64,000 bases of DNA from Candidatus Saccharicenans subterraneus. Lineage in GTDB: Bacteria; Acidobacteriota; Aminicenantia; Aminicenantales; Saccharicenantaceae. The notes under the pieces are model-generated. The model was not told the origin of the DNA. It was given only the letters and a program-made list of their open reading frames with translations, and did not search any database. Of this stretch, positions 15,929 to 25,740 are shown piece after piece. Within the stretch, counting starts at the first letter, position 1. Each line of letters starts with the position of its first letter. The stretch lies in contig QUAH01000002.1 of NCBI GenBank assembly GCA_003426165.1, positions 217,621-281,620 on the forward strand, read 5' to 3'. The position numbers were made by a program, and so were the translations under genes.

Positions 15929-18900
15929 CTAATTACTTATCTCGACATAGCTGCTTTCTTTACCTTGAATGTTGAAAGACGTGATCCGGTAAGTATACAG
16001 GTCATCTTTTTTCAGGTTGCGGTGGTCGTACTGGAAAGTGTCGAAAAATACTCTGGCCAGGAGCCGATAATCATCATCGCTTGAGCCCTTTGGCTTTACG
16101 TATATGAAGTATTGCAGCACCATTATTTTATTTAGTTCATTCGGCTGCCAGGTCAGCCTGTTTACGTACTCTTTATAGAAAATCAGGTCATTCTCCAGCC
16201 TCTGTATGTTCACATTCACAGGTGGATAAACCTTTTCATCGATGAAATTGGCCACAAGGGTTTTGGGCCCGTCCATCGTCACGTAAACCGTCCTCGACCT
16301 TGACGAGATATCCCCGGACCAGGAAGAAAAACCATAACCAGGATTGGGGTCGGCGGTAACCTGAACCACGGCTCCCTCTTTGAACCAGTTCGTTCCGGCC
16401 GGAGTAACACTTCCTCCCTCCGGCGGATTGGCCGAAACGGTCAGAGAATACTGTTTCTCAAAAAAGGCTGTATATCGCCAGGTGCTGGACCGAACGGTTA
16501 TCTCATGGTATTGCGCCCCGTCGTCGGACCAGGAAGAAAAGACATATCTCGTGCCGCCATCCTGTCCCTGAACCGGGGACGGTCTTTTATCCGGGGTAAG
16601 CTTGCCCGTAGTTCTTAAGGTTCGCAGCCGGGAAGAAATCCGACCCGCACCTGCCGGACTTTCTCCCTGGAGCGAGGGCGTGCCGATGGTATGCACTGTG
16701 CCCTCTATCCAGTGAAAAGTTTGGGGAGAGGTATAAGAAACTCCGTCCACATTTATGAGAAAACCTGAAGGCACGGTGTCAACCGTCACCTCCATGTCAA
16801 GAAGCGTTTCATTGAAGCCCAGCCTGGAAACAAATCCCTCGGCGGTGCCGCCAAATGTTCTGTCAAAGGCATCGGGCAAGACGGGAAAATCAGAAGAAAC
16901 TGTTGTGCCCGCAACTATCACTTTATCCTGTCCATCCATAAACACAGAAACACAGGTTTCGGTATCTCTTCCGCCAAGATAAGTTGAGCCTTCAAGTACC
17001 GATAACGTCGGGTCTAACCTGGCTACAAAGTTATCCACCACGCCGCCGTTATAGCTCATGTCGTAAGCTCCCCAGGTCACCGGAAAATCCGCAGAAGAGG
17101 TGGTCCCCACAACATAAACCCTGTTTGAATTATCAATGGTGAGATTCAAACACTCGTCACCAGCACTTCCCCCGAGCAGGGTGGAAGAGACGAGCGAGCC
17201 AAGGTCCCCGGCCAGTATCGAGATAAAACCGTCTATTTCGCTTATCGTCTGATCCCTGAATTTCTTCTTGAAAGCCGTGGGAGAAACGGGAAAATCGGAA
17301 GATTCGGTGTCACCAACCACGTAGACATTCCCACCCGGCCCGAGCCTCAGGGCATTTCCGTGGTCAGTTCCCCTCCCCCCTAAAAATGTTGAGGCTTCAA
17401 GCGTCGTGAGGTCCGCCGATAACCTGGTAACAAACGCTTCCCAATCGCTAAACTCCGTCCTCAGGGCTCCTGGCGTAACGGGAAAATCTCTCGATTCCGT
17501 GGTTCCTGCCGCATAGATGCTGGAAAAGCCGTTGAACGCTATGGAGCTGATCTTGTCCAGCCCATTTCCGCCAAGAAAGGTGGAGGCCAGAAGCGCGGTC
17601 AGGTCAGGGTCAAGTTTGGAAACAAACCCCTCCTGAGTTTGAACCAGAACCGTCTGAAAAGCGCCCGGTGTAACCGGAAAATCGGCCGAACCGGTCTCGC
17701 CCGCCACATAAATATTTCCTGATTGGTCCGGCACTATGGTGTACACGCTCTGGAATGACCAGGCATCTCCCCCGAGGTAAGTCGAAGCCAGTAGAACGCT
17801 CAAAGATGAATCGAGCCGGGAGACGAAGCTTATAAAGAAATTATTGAAGCTGGTGTCATAAGCTCCAGGTGTGACCGGGAAACTGGCCGAAGCTGTCCAG
17901 CCGGCCACGTAGACATCACCCGAGGCTCCAATTTTCAAGGCCTGACATATCCCGCCTTCCAGGAAGGCAACCGCATGAAGCGTGCTGAAGTCATTACTTA
18001 TCATCGCGACAAAGGTTTTATTAGAACCATAAGCGGGAGCGAGCCGGCTGACACCCATGGCCTGCGGAAAATCTGTCGACCTGGTCACTCCGGCTACATA
18101 AATATTACCCGAAGCATTCACTTCCGCACAGACGTAAGATTCATCATCGTTTCCGCCCAGGAAAGTTGAAGCCAGCAATTTATCAATGGTCGGGTCAATT
18201 ACCAGAGGCAGGCTTCGGTCATAGGAATCCACCTGAAAGCCATAGGTATTTCCCGCATAAACCGTAAAACTGGCTTCCGCCTCGACCCTTTTTCCCTCGA
18301 CCTCCTGGTAGGCAACCGGTTTGCTAAAATAGATGGGGCCCTCATCCGTGGTTAAAACAAGCCTTCCTTCCGGATCCACCGCTATGGACTTAACTCCCTC
18401 CACTTTTATCCTGATCTTTTCCGGAGAGATACCGGGCTCAAAGAGAAAAATCTGTTCGACATTTCCGGCCTCCGCCTTCAGCTTTAGATTCACACCGGGA
18501 TATATCTCTCCGAGAGATACGGTCCGGTAGGTAGCCAGGGCTGTTTTCCAGGCCCCGGGGTCTTTTCCCCGGAAATAAGAAACCCTGGTAGGAGTTTGTT
18601 CTTCGCCCTGGGCAACAAATTTTACCGGCCGGCCATTTTCACCAACAAAAAGTTCGCGGAAAGAAATCAGCCGGCTCTGTGTCCCGGAGAGAAAAGTTTC
18701 CGGAGTTAAAAAACTTTTTTCCTTTGCGGAGCGTCCGGAATGCTTCTGTTCGCTCTGCCGTAAAGGTTCTGTCCTACAGAAGGAATAAACCAGTGATTTC
18801 TCCGTAAGGAATAAAGAACCGGACGGAAGAGGTGCATGGAATCTTACCTGCTCCGGGAATTGTCCGGAGTTTTCAACAAACGGCACAGATATGGAGGAAG

Positions 18901-19105
18901 GTCCGGCCGTTAATTCCATTCGAGAAACAGCGGCTCTGTCTGCTTTATTATTTCCACTCTTGATTCTTGATATCGACCCTGAAAAACTCGAGGTAGCGAC
19001 AGTAAAGTCCAGAACCAGGCCGCACGCCAGAACAATAATAATTAATGTCGCGGAGAAAATAATTGCCCGAAGCCAACCTGTCCTTTTCAAGGAGAATCTA
19101 AGCAT
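15929..19105 (-). CDS. Secreted SBBP-repeat beta-propeller protein with PEGA-, InlB_B-like and Fn3-like domains
   Basis: About 1058 residues; start taken as ATG 19105, although an adjacent in-frame TTG at 19108 is possible. Order: signal or anchor helix (about 10-34); a DUF7948-like domain beginning PFVENSGQFPEQVRF; seven SBBP blades, each with STxLGG, G(N/D)xYVxG and a closing (S/R)xDFPV, the second degenerate; a PEGA-like segment (VDTVPSGFLINVDG); a bacterial-repeat (InlB_B) domain with SLTVSANPPEGGSVTPAG and GYGFSSWSGD; and a C-terminal fibronectin-III-like domain. Such proteins are surface or secreted and may bind carbohydrate or protein, but no activity is established. It lies 89 bp upstream of the propeller gene on the same strand. 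Confidence 0.85.
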   Translation of the reverse strand: MLRFSLKRTGWLRAIIFSATLIIIVLACGLVLDFTVATSSFSGSISRIKSGNNKADRAAVSRMELTAGPSSISVPFVENSGQFPEQVRFHAPLPSGSLFLTEKSLVYSFCRTEPLRQSEQKHSGRSAKEKSFLTPETFLSGTQSRLISFRELFVGENGRPVKFVAQGEEQTPTRVSYFRGKDPGAWKTALATYRTVSLGEIYPGVNLKLKAEAGNVEQIFLFEPGISPEKIRIKVEGVKSIAVDPEGRLVLTTDEGPIYFSKPVAYQEVEGKRVEAEASFTVYAGNTYGFQVDSYDRSLPLVIDPTIDKLLASTFLGGNDDESYVCAEVNASGNIYVAGVTRSTDFPQAMGVSRLAPAYGSNKTFVAMISNDFSTLHAVAFLEGGICQALKIGASGDVYVAGWTASASFPVTPGAYDTSFNNFFISFVSRLDSSLSVLLASTYLGGDAWSFQSVYTIVPDQSGNIYVAGETGSADFPVTPGAFQTVLVQTQEGFVSKLDPDLTALLASTFLGGNGLDKISSIAFNGFSSIYAAGTTESRDFPVTPGALRTEFSDWEAFVTRLSADLTTLEASTFLGGRGTDHGNALRLGPGGNVYVVGDTESSDFPVSPTAFKKKFRDQTISEIDGFISILAGDLGSLVSSTLLGGSAGDECLNLTIDNSNRVYVVGTTSSADFPVTWGAYDMSYNGGVVDNFVARLDPTLSVLEGSTYLGGRDTETCVSVFMDGQDKVIVAGTTVSSDFPVLPDAFDRTFGGTAEGFVSRLGFNETLLDMEVTVDTVPSGFLINVDGVSYTSPQTFHWIEGTVHTIGTPSLQGESPAGAGRISSRLRTLRTTGKLTPDKRPSPVQGQDGGTRYVFSSWSDDGAQYHEITVRSSTWRYTAFFEKQYSLTVSANPPEGGSVTPAGTNWFKEGAVVQVTADPNPGYGFSSWSGDISSRSRTVYVTMDGPKTLVANFIDEKVYPPVNVNIQRLENDLIFYKEYVNRLTWQPNELNKIMVLQYFIYVKPKGSSDDDYRLLARVFFDTFQYDHRNLKKDDLYTYRITSFNIQGKESSYVEISN

Positions 19106-19537
19106 CAATAACCATCCTTTCTGGAGGTGTCCTCCATTTTCAATTTTATTGTTGCTTAGAAAATCATGACCATTTTATTTAGACAAAACAAAGCCTTCCA
19201 CCTGCAGAATGGACTTTTTTGCTTCGTTGCCGGGACGATGGATTTGAGAAGCATGTTCGCCGACTCAGTTTGCCCGTCTTACCCTGTAATTATGCTAAGG
19301 TGAATACGGGGAATAAGTCAAGGGAGCTTTCCTATCAAGCCACGAAAAGAATTCCTATCAAAAGGAAAGATCGAGCAGAACTAAATAACCCGGCAATTGT
19401 TACAAAAAATCTACCCGGCGACACCGTAGTCTTCGCCGTAGTTGCCAGGGCCACCCCGGCTCAAACTTTAATTTGACTTAAAAAAGCCAGTTATTATTAA
19501 ATAGGTGCATAACGACCCGCCAAAGGAAGGAGGGAAA
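19106..19537 (+). promoter_or_regulatory. Intergenic gap with sigma-70 promoter before the lipoprotein-like gene
   Basis: About 430 bp between divergent genes. A possible 85-codon ORF at 19219-19476 has no ribosome site and no recognisable composition, so I do not call it. A good plus-strand promoter is present: -35 TTGACT (19473-19478), 16-bp spacer, -10 TATTAA (19495-19500), about 38 bp before the start at 19538. Nothing else seen. Confidence 0.45.
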
Positions 19538-20176
19538 ATGAAAAAAATTCTGGCCGGCGCCATGTTTCTCTGTTTCCTCATACTATTGGTCGCAGATTGT
19601 TCCCGGAAAACGGAAAGTCCGCCAGAAAAGGCAGGTGCCGGGACCCAAGGTGCTGTTTCAACTGCCACCGGAGCTTTTGATTCTATGATTGGCTCAATGC
19701 AGGAAGCCCTCCGGGCCCAGGATTACTTAAAAGCGCTGGCGGCAGCCGACTCCATCAAGGATAAAATCTGGGAAGAAGCCCCCCTGATGCTGAGAAATGT
19801 CGTCCTGGTCAAGGGGATTAACAACACCTACGGCGTCTATGAGCCCGAAGAAGACGACGTCTATTCCCAGGGCGAAACCATCTATGTCTACCTGGAGCCG
19901 GTTGGCTACAGGATAATGAAGAATGAAGCGGGTTACTACGAATTCCGGTTCACGGCCGATTTCCAGCTGGTAAACGAAAACGGGGAGATCCTCGGCGGCC
20001 AGGAACAGTTTGCCAACCTGCCCTTTAAGTCCTGGCATCCCAATAAAGAAGTGGCCATTACCTTCAACTACAATTTCAGCGGCATTCCGGCCGGAAAATA
20101 CAAGGTGGTAACCACTGTCTTTGACGCCAACTCTGACCGGAAAGCTTCGGCCGATACCTGGTTCACCATTGAGTAA
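19538..20176 (+). CDS. Putative exported lipoprotein, unknown function
   Basis: Protein of 212 residues from the ATG at 19538, which follows AAGGAGGG; an upstream in-frame ATG (19505) would disrupt the signal sequence. MKKILAGAMFLCFLILLVADCS is a signal peptide ending in a possible lipobox cysteine, but D at -1 is atypical, so lipidation is uncertain. A short linker (ESPPEKAGAGTQG) and a helical segment (FDSMIGSMQEALRAQDYLKAL) lead into a beta-rich domain (YGVYEPEEDDVYSQGETIYVYLEP ... GIPAGKYKVVTTVFD). I do not recognise a named family. It is 74 bp upstream of the next exported protein on the same strand, possibly an operon. Confidence 0.75.
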   Translation: MKKILAGAMFLCFLILLVADCSRKTESPPEKAGAGTQGAVSTATGAFDSMIGSMQEALRAQDYLKALAAADSIKDKIWEEAPLMLRNVVLVKGINNTYGVYEPEEDDVYSQGETIYVYLEPVGYRIMKNEAGYYEFRFTADFQLVNENGEILGGQEQFANLPFKSWHPNKEVAITFNYNFSGIPAGKYKVVTTVFDANSDRKASADTWFTIE

Positions 20177-20250
20177 ATACCTCTTTAATAGAGGCGGTCA
20201 GGGGCCTTGAATATAAATTCCTGAATTAAAAAGTTGCAAAGGAGGATCCG

Positions 20251-21018
20251 ATGAAGGCAACGAGAATCTTGCTCACCGGAGCGGCTCTGGTTTGCTTTAT
20301 GCTGCTGGGAGCCGTTTCCCTCAAGGCTGATATTTACATGAAACAGAAAACCCATACCGATGGCTTCACCATGATGGGGCAGACCCAGCCGGCCAAAGAT
20401 GAATTCACGGTTACCTGGATAGCCAGGGATAAATCCCGGAGTGACACCGGCGATAAAAAAACCACGCTCATGCGACTGGACAAGGGACTTATTTATGAAA
20501 TTGACCATCAGAAAAAGACCTACCGGGAAATGCCTCTCAACATCAAGCAGATGATTGACGAGAACGTGGCCGAAAAGGGAGAAGAGGCCAAGGAGTTTGC
20601 GGCCATGGCCCAGGAAATGGCTGAAGCCTTCGCCGAGAGCATGGAAGTTAAGGTCACGGAAACCCCGGAGAAGAAGAAAATAGGCAACTGGAATTGCCGG
20701 AAGTATATCATCAACACCAGCATGGCCATGGGCGAGACTGTTTCCGAGGCCTGGGCTTCACCCGAGGTTCAGATCGACTGGAAGAATTACCTGATGCTGA
20801 CCAACGCCATGATGGCCGGAAGCCCCGGGTTCGAGAAGATGATTGACAAGATCTACAAGGAAATGTCCAAGGTGAAGGGAATGATCGTTCTTCAGTCCAA
20901 TTCAACCAAGGTGATAAATACCGAGGTCAAATCCACGACCGAGCTCCTGGAATTCGGCGAGCAGAATCCGCCAGCCGGGACTTATGATGTCCCGGCCGGT
21001 TATAAGAAAGTGAAGTAA
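20251..21018 (+). CDS. Exported DUF4412-like protein
   Basis: Protein of 255 residues with a clear signal peptide (1-26, ending VSLKADI). The mature part resembles DUF4412-type periplasmic proteins: an opening strand with YMKQKTHTDGFTMMGQ, an MRLDKGLIYEIDHQKKTYREMP segment, a helix-rich acidic middle, KKIGNWNCRKYIINTSMAMG, and a C-terminus PPAGTYDVPAGYKKVK that matches the usual PxGYxx ending. Strong GGAGGATCCG before the ATG at 20251. Function unknown for the family. It is paired with the preceding lipoprotein-like gene and convergent with the large protein on the minus strand. Confidence 0.75.
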   Translation: MKATRILLTGAALVCFMLLGAVSLKADIYMKQKTHTDGFTMMGQTQPAKDEFTVTWIARDKSRSDTGDKKTTLMRLDKGLIYEIDHQKKTYREMPLNIKQMIDENVAEKGEEAKEFAAMAQEMAEAFAESMEVKVTETPEKKKIGNWNCRKYIINTSMAMGETVSEAWASPEVQIDWKNYLMLTNAMMAGSPGFEKMIDKIYKEMSKVKGMIVLQSNSTKVINTEVKSTTELLEFGEQNPPAGTYDVPAGYKKVK

Positions 21019-21039
21019 GACAGGGCAAAAGACGAACAA

Positions 21040-21064
21040 GTTAAACCATATCGACCGGTTTAAC
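21040..21064. repeat. 8-bp inverted repeat GTTAAACC / GGTTTAAC
   Basis: Perfect arms at 21040-21047 and 21057-21064 with a 9-nt loop, between the convergent genes ending at 21018 and 21237. No T-run follows, so it is at best a weak terminator; it could be a protein-binding site. Confidence 0.4.
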
Positions 21065-21236
21065 CCTATCCCGGTCTAACCTCATCCTCGGTTTGGATGA
21101 AATAAAAAGGTCGTCCGTCCAGAAATATTTAACAGGAAATCCGTCATCGTCCCCTCGCCTGTGAGAGCGGTCAAAGAAAGGTTTTGAACTTTTAAAATAG
21201 ATAATCTTTAAAGATAACCCTCCTGCCCGCTGACCT

Positions 21237-24200
21237 TTACTTCATCTGGGTTCTCCGGGAACCAGGTGGCGTGCCGGCTCCAGGTCCACCGCTGCTTTTC
21301 GGTTTCGGGCATTCCACCCTCACCTGCGGTCCTTCATAGATGGAAACATAACCGGCCATTTCGCCGCCGCTGAGCTTCATCACCCAGATTTCATACTCGG
21401 AGCCGGGATTTTCTTCGAGCTCGAATGAATTTCCCAGGTCGGTGTTGGTATAGGTCTTCCCGGCCTTCTTGTCGGTGACGAAAACCAGCGGGGTTTCCTG
21501 GGTGTTGACGCTCATGACTGAAACCCGGAGCACGTTGCGCCACCAGGCGTTGGGGGAAGACTTGCTACGGTAGAGGAACTGCCTGGCGTTAAGGGCAGGC
21601 GTTTCCGGAAAATAAAAACCCAGGGTGGTCCGGCCGCCGGCCTTTTCCCGGAAAACTTCATAGTAGACCGCGTACTCGGCATCGCCACCCTTGATCTGAA
21701 AGCCCGGCACCCAGAACAGGTTGCTTTCGATGAGCGACGAGTTGGCCGCGGTCGGGCCGTAGCCACGCCTGGCAAAATTGGCGTTAGCTTCGTTGACCGA
21801 CACCGCTCCCATCAAGTTTCCCGGAGCCCATTCCCCATCCCTGGCGTCGTTATGCCAGTTGCCCGAAGTCTGTTGAATAACCACGGTTCTCTGGCCGAGA
21901 TGGTCGTCCGGGTCAATCAGGGCCATGATCATGTAAAAAAGGTCCACCAGCGACTTTATGATCTTTCCAAAGAAATCAACCAGCAGGGGCACAACGGTTA
22001 TTATTTTGAAGAGGTTGACCAGGCCGGTGTTCACGTCTCCGGCCGAGAAGGCGTTGACCATGTCGGAAAAGGCCGGCCCCACAATGGCCAGCCCCAGGAT
22101 CACCGCCCCGACTACGGTTGACCCGCCTCCAATCATGGCCAGGGTCTGCATAAGGTCGCCGCCGGAGAACAGGAAATAAATCAGGTACCAGCTAACATCA
22201 AAGGCCCGGCCTGAATACAGGTTAAAAAGCAACTGCTGGAAATCGGCCAAGCTCAGGTTGCCGGTGAAAATCTGGTCGAGTAACTGCATGGCCCCGGAGG
22301 AACTTATTCCGCTGGAGCTGAGGACGGCATCGGCAATGTAAGCCTGAACCTGGCTGATAACGGCCGCCTTGATATCGTCCTGAACCCTCAACATTATGTC
22401 CAGTGCCGCGTTTCTCAAACCATCGGCCACCGAGCCCTTGCTGTAATCCTCTTCCCAGAGATCGATGGTGAAGGAGGCCGGGCTGTTAAAGGTCAGGTAA
22501 TCAAAGATTATCCGGTCATCCCCTTTAAGCCCGTGGTCGGTATTTTTCTTGACGCCGCCATAAGTCCGGGTGACATAGGAATCGGTCCGGTTAAGGCAGC
22601 CATCTTTAAGGTGCTTGAAATAATTGGTATCGCCCGGGTCAAATTGTGGCAGGTTGGTCAGGATGCCGAAGTAGGGCTCGTCGTTGCTTTTTTCGTTCTT
22701 ATCCAGGCAACGGAACCAGTCCAGGGTGACCAGGTACCGGTAATATTCGGTCTCAAATTTTCTGCCATCAATCTGGCGAAGCGCACCGCCGGGGTCGGCC
22801 ACGCCCATCAGGTCATGCACCAGGGACCCCCTGGTCAGCCCGTCGGGAATCTGCACCCCGGCCTGCTGCAGCGCCTGCTTGAGGCTGCCGAGTTCCATCT
22901 CGGACGGCCTGGCCGAAAGGCGTGGCACAAGGGCCGAGGCCGCCTGGACCGCCGGCCGGCTGGCCTGAACCTGGGCCCTCGTCACCCGCTGCTGCCCGGA
23001 AAGTTTCTTGAGACCGGCCACTGGAACAACTTTCTGGCCGGCCAGAACCTGTTCCCGCGTAAGGACATATTTCCCCGAAAACGATTCCCGGACAACCTGC
23101 TTGACCTGGCGTTCCAGGTTGGGGTTGACCTTCTGAACAACTTCTCGCCCGAGCAGCTTCAGGTCCACCCGGTCGCCCTTTTTCAAGTCCACGTAGGCCG
23201 GGTTAAGGTAGCGGGCCTTGAACTCGCGCGGGATCTGTTTGTAGGCGCGAACCGGCCTCTGCAGAAGCCGCGTCAGGTCGGCTTCGGTCTGGGCTCTTTT
23301 ATGACCTGAATCCCGGTAAAAATCCCGCAGCAGCCGCTGGTTATCGGCAGCTTCTTCCAGGTACTTGAAGAAAAGCGGCACCACTATCCCGCCCAGGAGA
23401 GTTTGCTGGCTAATTTTCTGGATCCCTGATTCGATGCTTTTCTGAAGCGGGGACAGGTCTTCCGCGGTTTCAACCGTCTGGACTGACTGCTTCTCTTCAG
23501 TCTTTCGAGCACCCAGCAACTCTTTCAGGCTGGGCTTTTTTGTAGCCAGTCCGGTCTTGGACGAAGCCGATTCAGTCTTATAAGCTGGAACCGTCTGGGT
23601 GGTGGCCCCGGGCTGGGCCGGGGTAGCCGTGGAAACTGCCTTATCCTGAACGGCAGCCGCCGGCTGACCCGACTGCTGGACAATTGAGGAGCCCGCCGGC
23701 AGCTGAAACTCAATTTTCCCCGCGGCTGTAACCCCCGGCTGGAAACTGACCAGGCTCAGCTTCCAGCTACTTCCCTTCTGCAGCAATTCCTGGGTGATGT
23801 CAAACTCCAGGGTCAAAGGGCTTCCGCCGTCGTGCCGGGCATAATACTGGGTCTGACCGGGGCCATTTAAGATAAGCGCCAGTGAACCGGACGTTCCTGT
23901 CCAGCTGGCCGTGGTTTTAATCTTGCCTGCTGCCCCGATGTTCAGGCTGAAGGCCGCTTCGCCCGTCCCTGTTATCGAAAAAGTTAGCGTTTGGCTAACG
24001 GTTTTCTGATTCAGGGGAACGACTCTTTTCATCGGCTGAATCTGGGGTGCGGCCGGCCTGGCCTGGAGTGGCAGGTAGATGACCTGGAGAAAAAGGAAAA
24101 CGCAGATTAAAGCCGTTATTTGTCGAAGCCTGTCGGGGAGACTTTTCACGGAAAGAGCTGGCTGCCTATGCCCGTCTGGAATAAACCTTCCTTCTGACAT
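21237..24200 (-). CDS. Large secreted protein of unknown family
   Basis: About 987 residues from the ATG at 24200, chosen because of the AAGGAGGGAAAG site. N-terminal export signal (about 27-48, LICVFLFLQVIYLPLQA). Residues about 65-165 look like a PPC-type beta-sandwich (TLTFSITGTGEAAFSLNIG ... ASWTGTSGSLALIL), followed by a low-complexity Q/A/T-rich linker. A long central region contains several hydrophobic stretches (LFNLYSGRAFDVSWYLIYFLF, VVGAVILGLAIVGPAF, LFKIITVVPLLVDFF) that could be membrane segments. The end is a GGPGAGTPPGSRR tail. I do not recognise the family. The hydrophobic centre inside a secreted-looking protein is unusual. A good promoter lies upstream. Confidence 0.75.
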   Translation of the reverse strand: MSEGRFIPDGHRQPALSVKSLPDRLRQITALICVFLFLQVIYLPLQARPAAPQIQPMKRVVPLNQKTVSQTLTFSITGTGEAAFSLNIGAAGKIKTTASWTGTSGSLALILNGPGQTQYYARHDGGSPLTLEFDITQELLQKGSSWKLSLVSFQPGVTAAGKIEFQLPAGSSIVQQSGQPAAAVQDKAVSTATPAQPGATTQTVPAYKTESASSKTGLATKKPSLKELLGARKTEEKQSVQTVETAEDLSPLQKSIESGIQKISQQTLLGGIVVPLFFKYLEEAADNQRLLRDFYRDSGHKRAQTEADLTRLLQRPVRAYKQIPREFKARYLNPAYVDLKKGDRVDLKLLGREVVQKVNPNLERQVKQVVRESFSGKYVLTREQVLAGQKVVPVAGLKKLSGQQRVTRAQVQASRPAVQAASALVPRLSARPSEMELGSLKQALQQAGVQIPDGLTRGSLVHDLMGVADPGGALRQIDGRKFETEYYRYLVTLDWFRCLDKNEKSNDEPYFGILTNLPQFDPGDTNYFKHLKDGCLNRTDSYVTRTYGGVKKNTDHGLKGDDRIIFDYLTFNSPASFTIDLWEEDYSKGSVADGLRNAALDIMLRVQDDIKAAVISQVQAYIADAVLSSSGISSSGAMQLLDQIFTGNLSLADFQQLLFNLYSGRAFDVSWYLIYFLFSGGDLMQTLAMIGGGSTVVGAVILGLAIVGPAFSDMVNAFSAGDVNTGLVNLFKIITVVPLLVDFFGKIIKSLVDLFYMIMALIDPDDHLGQRTVVIQQTSGNWHNDARDGEWAPGNLMGAVSVNEANANFARRGYGPTAANSSLIESNLFWVPGFQIKGGDAEYAVYYEVFREKAGGRTTLGFYFPETPALNARQFLYRSKSSPNAWWRNVLRVSVMSVNTQETPLVFVTDKKAGKTYTNTDLGNSFELEENPGSEYEIWVMKLSGGEMAGYVSIYEGPQVRVECPKPKSSGGPGAGTPPGSRRTQMK

Positions 24201-24306
24201 CTTTCCCTCCTTAGAGAAAAACATCATCGCCTTAAGGGGAATAATGGCTGAACGGGTGATTATTTTAGGCTGGTAGGTCTGGCCGTTATTTTGCCCCTCT
24301 AACCGA

Positions 24307-24335
24307 ATTAGAATTCAACCGCACAAGCCTGTCAA
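24307..24335 (-). promoter_or_regulatory. Sigma-70 promoter for the large secreted protein
   Basis: Read on the minus strand: -35 TTGACA (24330-24335), 17-bp spacer, -10 TCTAAT (24307-24312), about 105 bp upstream of the start at 24200. The remainder of the 24201-24570 gap shows nothing else I can support. Confidence 0.55.
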
Positions 24336-24570
24336 GAATAATTTTCTCGCTATGTTTAACAGATACTCACTGGCTTCACGTCATTCATAGGAAACAGGGG
24401 CTGAGATTAATATTAGATAAGAATGAAAACCAAATAGAAAGGCCACTCCTTTAAACGCCAGCACTTTCTTAAAAATAACCTTGTTTATCAAAAGCGCAAG
24501 GCATTCAATACTTCAATCTATTCCTCTGGCCTGTCTACAAACCGCTAACACTCGTCCGAAAAAATTAGAA

Positions 24571-25704
24571 CTATTCGGCGTCTTTGCCGGCATTCCTCGT
24601 GGCTTCCTTGATTATGCTTCCAATATCATAGATCAGCAACTTAAAGCCGGTATCAGTCTCAAGCAAGACCGCCACTTTTTCTCCATGCATTGCAAAAGAA
24701 CTACCCCGGGGCCTGTTCCTTACACTTATCAGGTAATCCAGATTCCTGACGTTATAAATATCCCAGAAACTCGTCTCTTCCTTATAATCATAGGCCCGGA
24801 CCAACAGGATGTCTCCAAAAAGCGAGTATTGATAAACCGTGTCCATATTCCTTTGAACTATCTGGGCCGTTATTCCTGCTGCCACTGCCTTATTAACCGG
24901 AATATTCTTTTTACCGGCCCTTAGTCCATCTATAGTCTCCTTTACAAGAAAAGGCTGTTTATCTTTATACATTGCTATAAAACCAAAAAACCTGGGCATG
25001 TAGAGAAAGCAGTTTCCAGAAAACATCTCAGACAGGAAGTTGTCCTGATAAACCATGTTTTCTTTAGCGTTCTTTTCTATGTAGTCACCAAAAGGTCCCT
25101 TAAACTTGCCTGATAGATCATAAGCGTAAAATAAAGTTTCCGCGGGGACCAGGGTTTCAATGATAAGTTCGCTTTCATCGATGGTAAACATTCTGGGGAT
25201 ATAACCGTTACTCGGTCTTATGGTGTTGATATATTCCCCTGAAGTTGAATAAACTTCAAGGCCTCCTTTCCCCTCATCCAAGAGGTAAAGTCTGTCCTTG
25301 AATATCTTGAAATCCAGTAACCTGGTTATTTCTCCGGGACCCCGGCCGAGTCCTTTCCCTATGACGGAATGATCAATTTTTTTATAGTCTCCTGAAAACT
25401 TTATCTTGTGTATCAAACCGGCCTTAAAATCATAAAAGTACAATAGGCCATTCTGATCAAACTTTACAAAAGTTGGGTGTAATGGCGGGTTATCAAGTTT
25501 GTCCAGGTCAAATTCCGCCAGCAAAGCAGGCTCTGAAGAAGAGAATACCCTCTTGCTCTTCTGTTGCGACTGGATTTCTACCGCATCCCAAGGTTTCAAT
25601 ACGCCACCTGTTGTTGTTTTCTCGACAGGAAATAATTTTAGCCGGCCAATTACAAACATGAACAGTGAAACCAGAATTGATATGATGATGATTGCTTTCT
25701 TCAT
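24571..25704 (-). CDS. Membrane-anchored six-bladed beta-propeller protein
   Basis: Protein of 377 residues with an N-terminal anchor (1-22, AIIIISILVSLFMFVIG). It carries the family marker GKGLGRGPGEI, followed by blade-like repeats (LYLLDEGKGGLEVYSTSGEYI, ETLFYAYDLSGKFKGPFG, VAVLLETDTGFKLLIYD). The GxGPGE motif is shared with the two propellers at 30.0-32.1 kb, marking it as a paralogue of the peptide-linked pair. It is divergent from the ABC operon that starts at 25986. RBS-like AGGGGG before the ATG at 25704. Role unknown; family members sit outside the inner membrane and are thought to bind ligands. Confidence 0.78.
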   Translation of the reverse strand: MKKAIIIISILVSLFMFVIGRLKLFPVEKTTTGGVLKPWDAVEIQSQQKSKRVFSSSEPALLAEFDLDKLDNPPLHPTFVKFDQNGLLYFYDFKAGLIHKIKFSGDYKKIDHSVIGKGLGRGPGEITRLLDFKIFKDRLYLLDEGKGGLEVYSTSGEYINTIRPSNGYIPRMFTIDESELIIETLVPAETLFYAYDLSGKFKGPFGDYIEKNAKENMVYQDNFLSEMFSGNCFLYMPRFFGFIAMYKDKQPFLVKETIDGLRAGKKNIPVNKAVAAGITAQIVQRNMDTVYQYSLFGDILLVRAYDYKEETSFWDIYNVRNLDYLISVRNRPRGSSFAMHGEKVAVLLETDTGFKLLIYDIGSIIKEATRNAGKDAE

Positions 25705-25740
25705 AGTTACCCCCTGCTTTTGTATACTTATATATTAAAA

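Noticed and set aside
19219..19476. 85-codon ORF between divergent genes
   Set aside because: No ribosome site, no signal or motif, not conserved-looking; region is better explained as promoter DNA.
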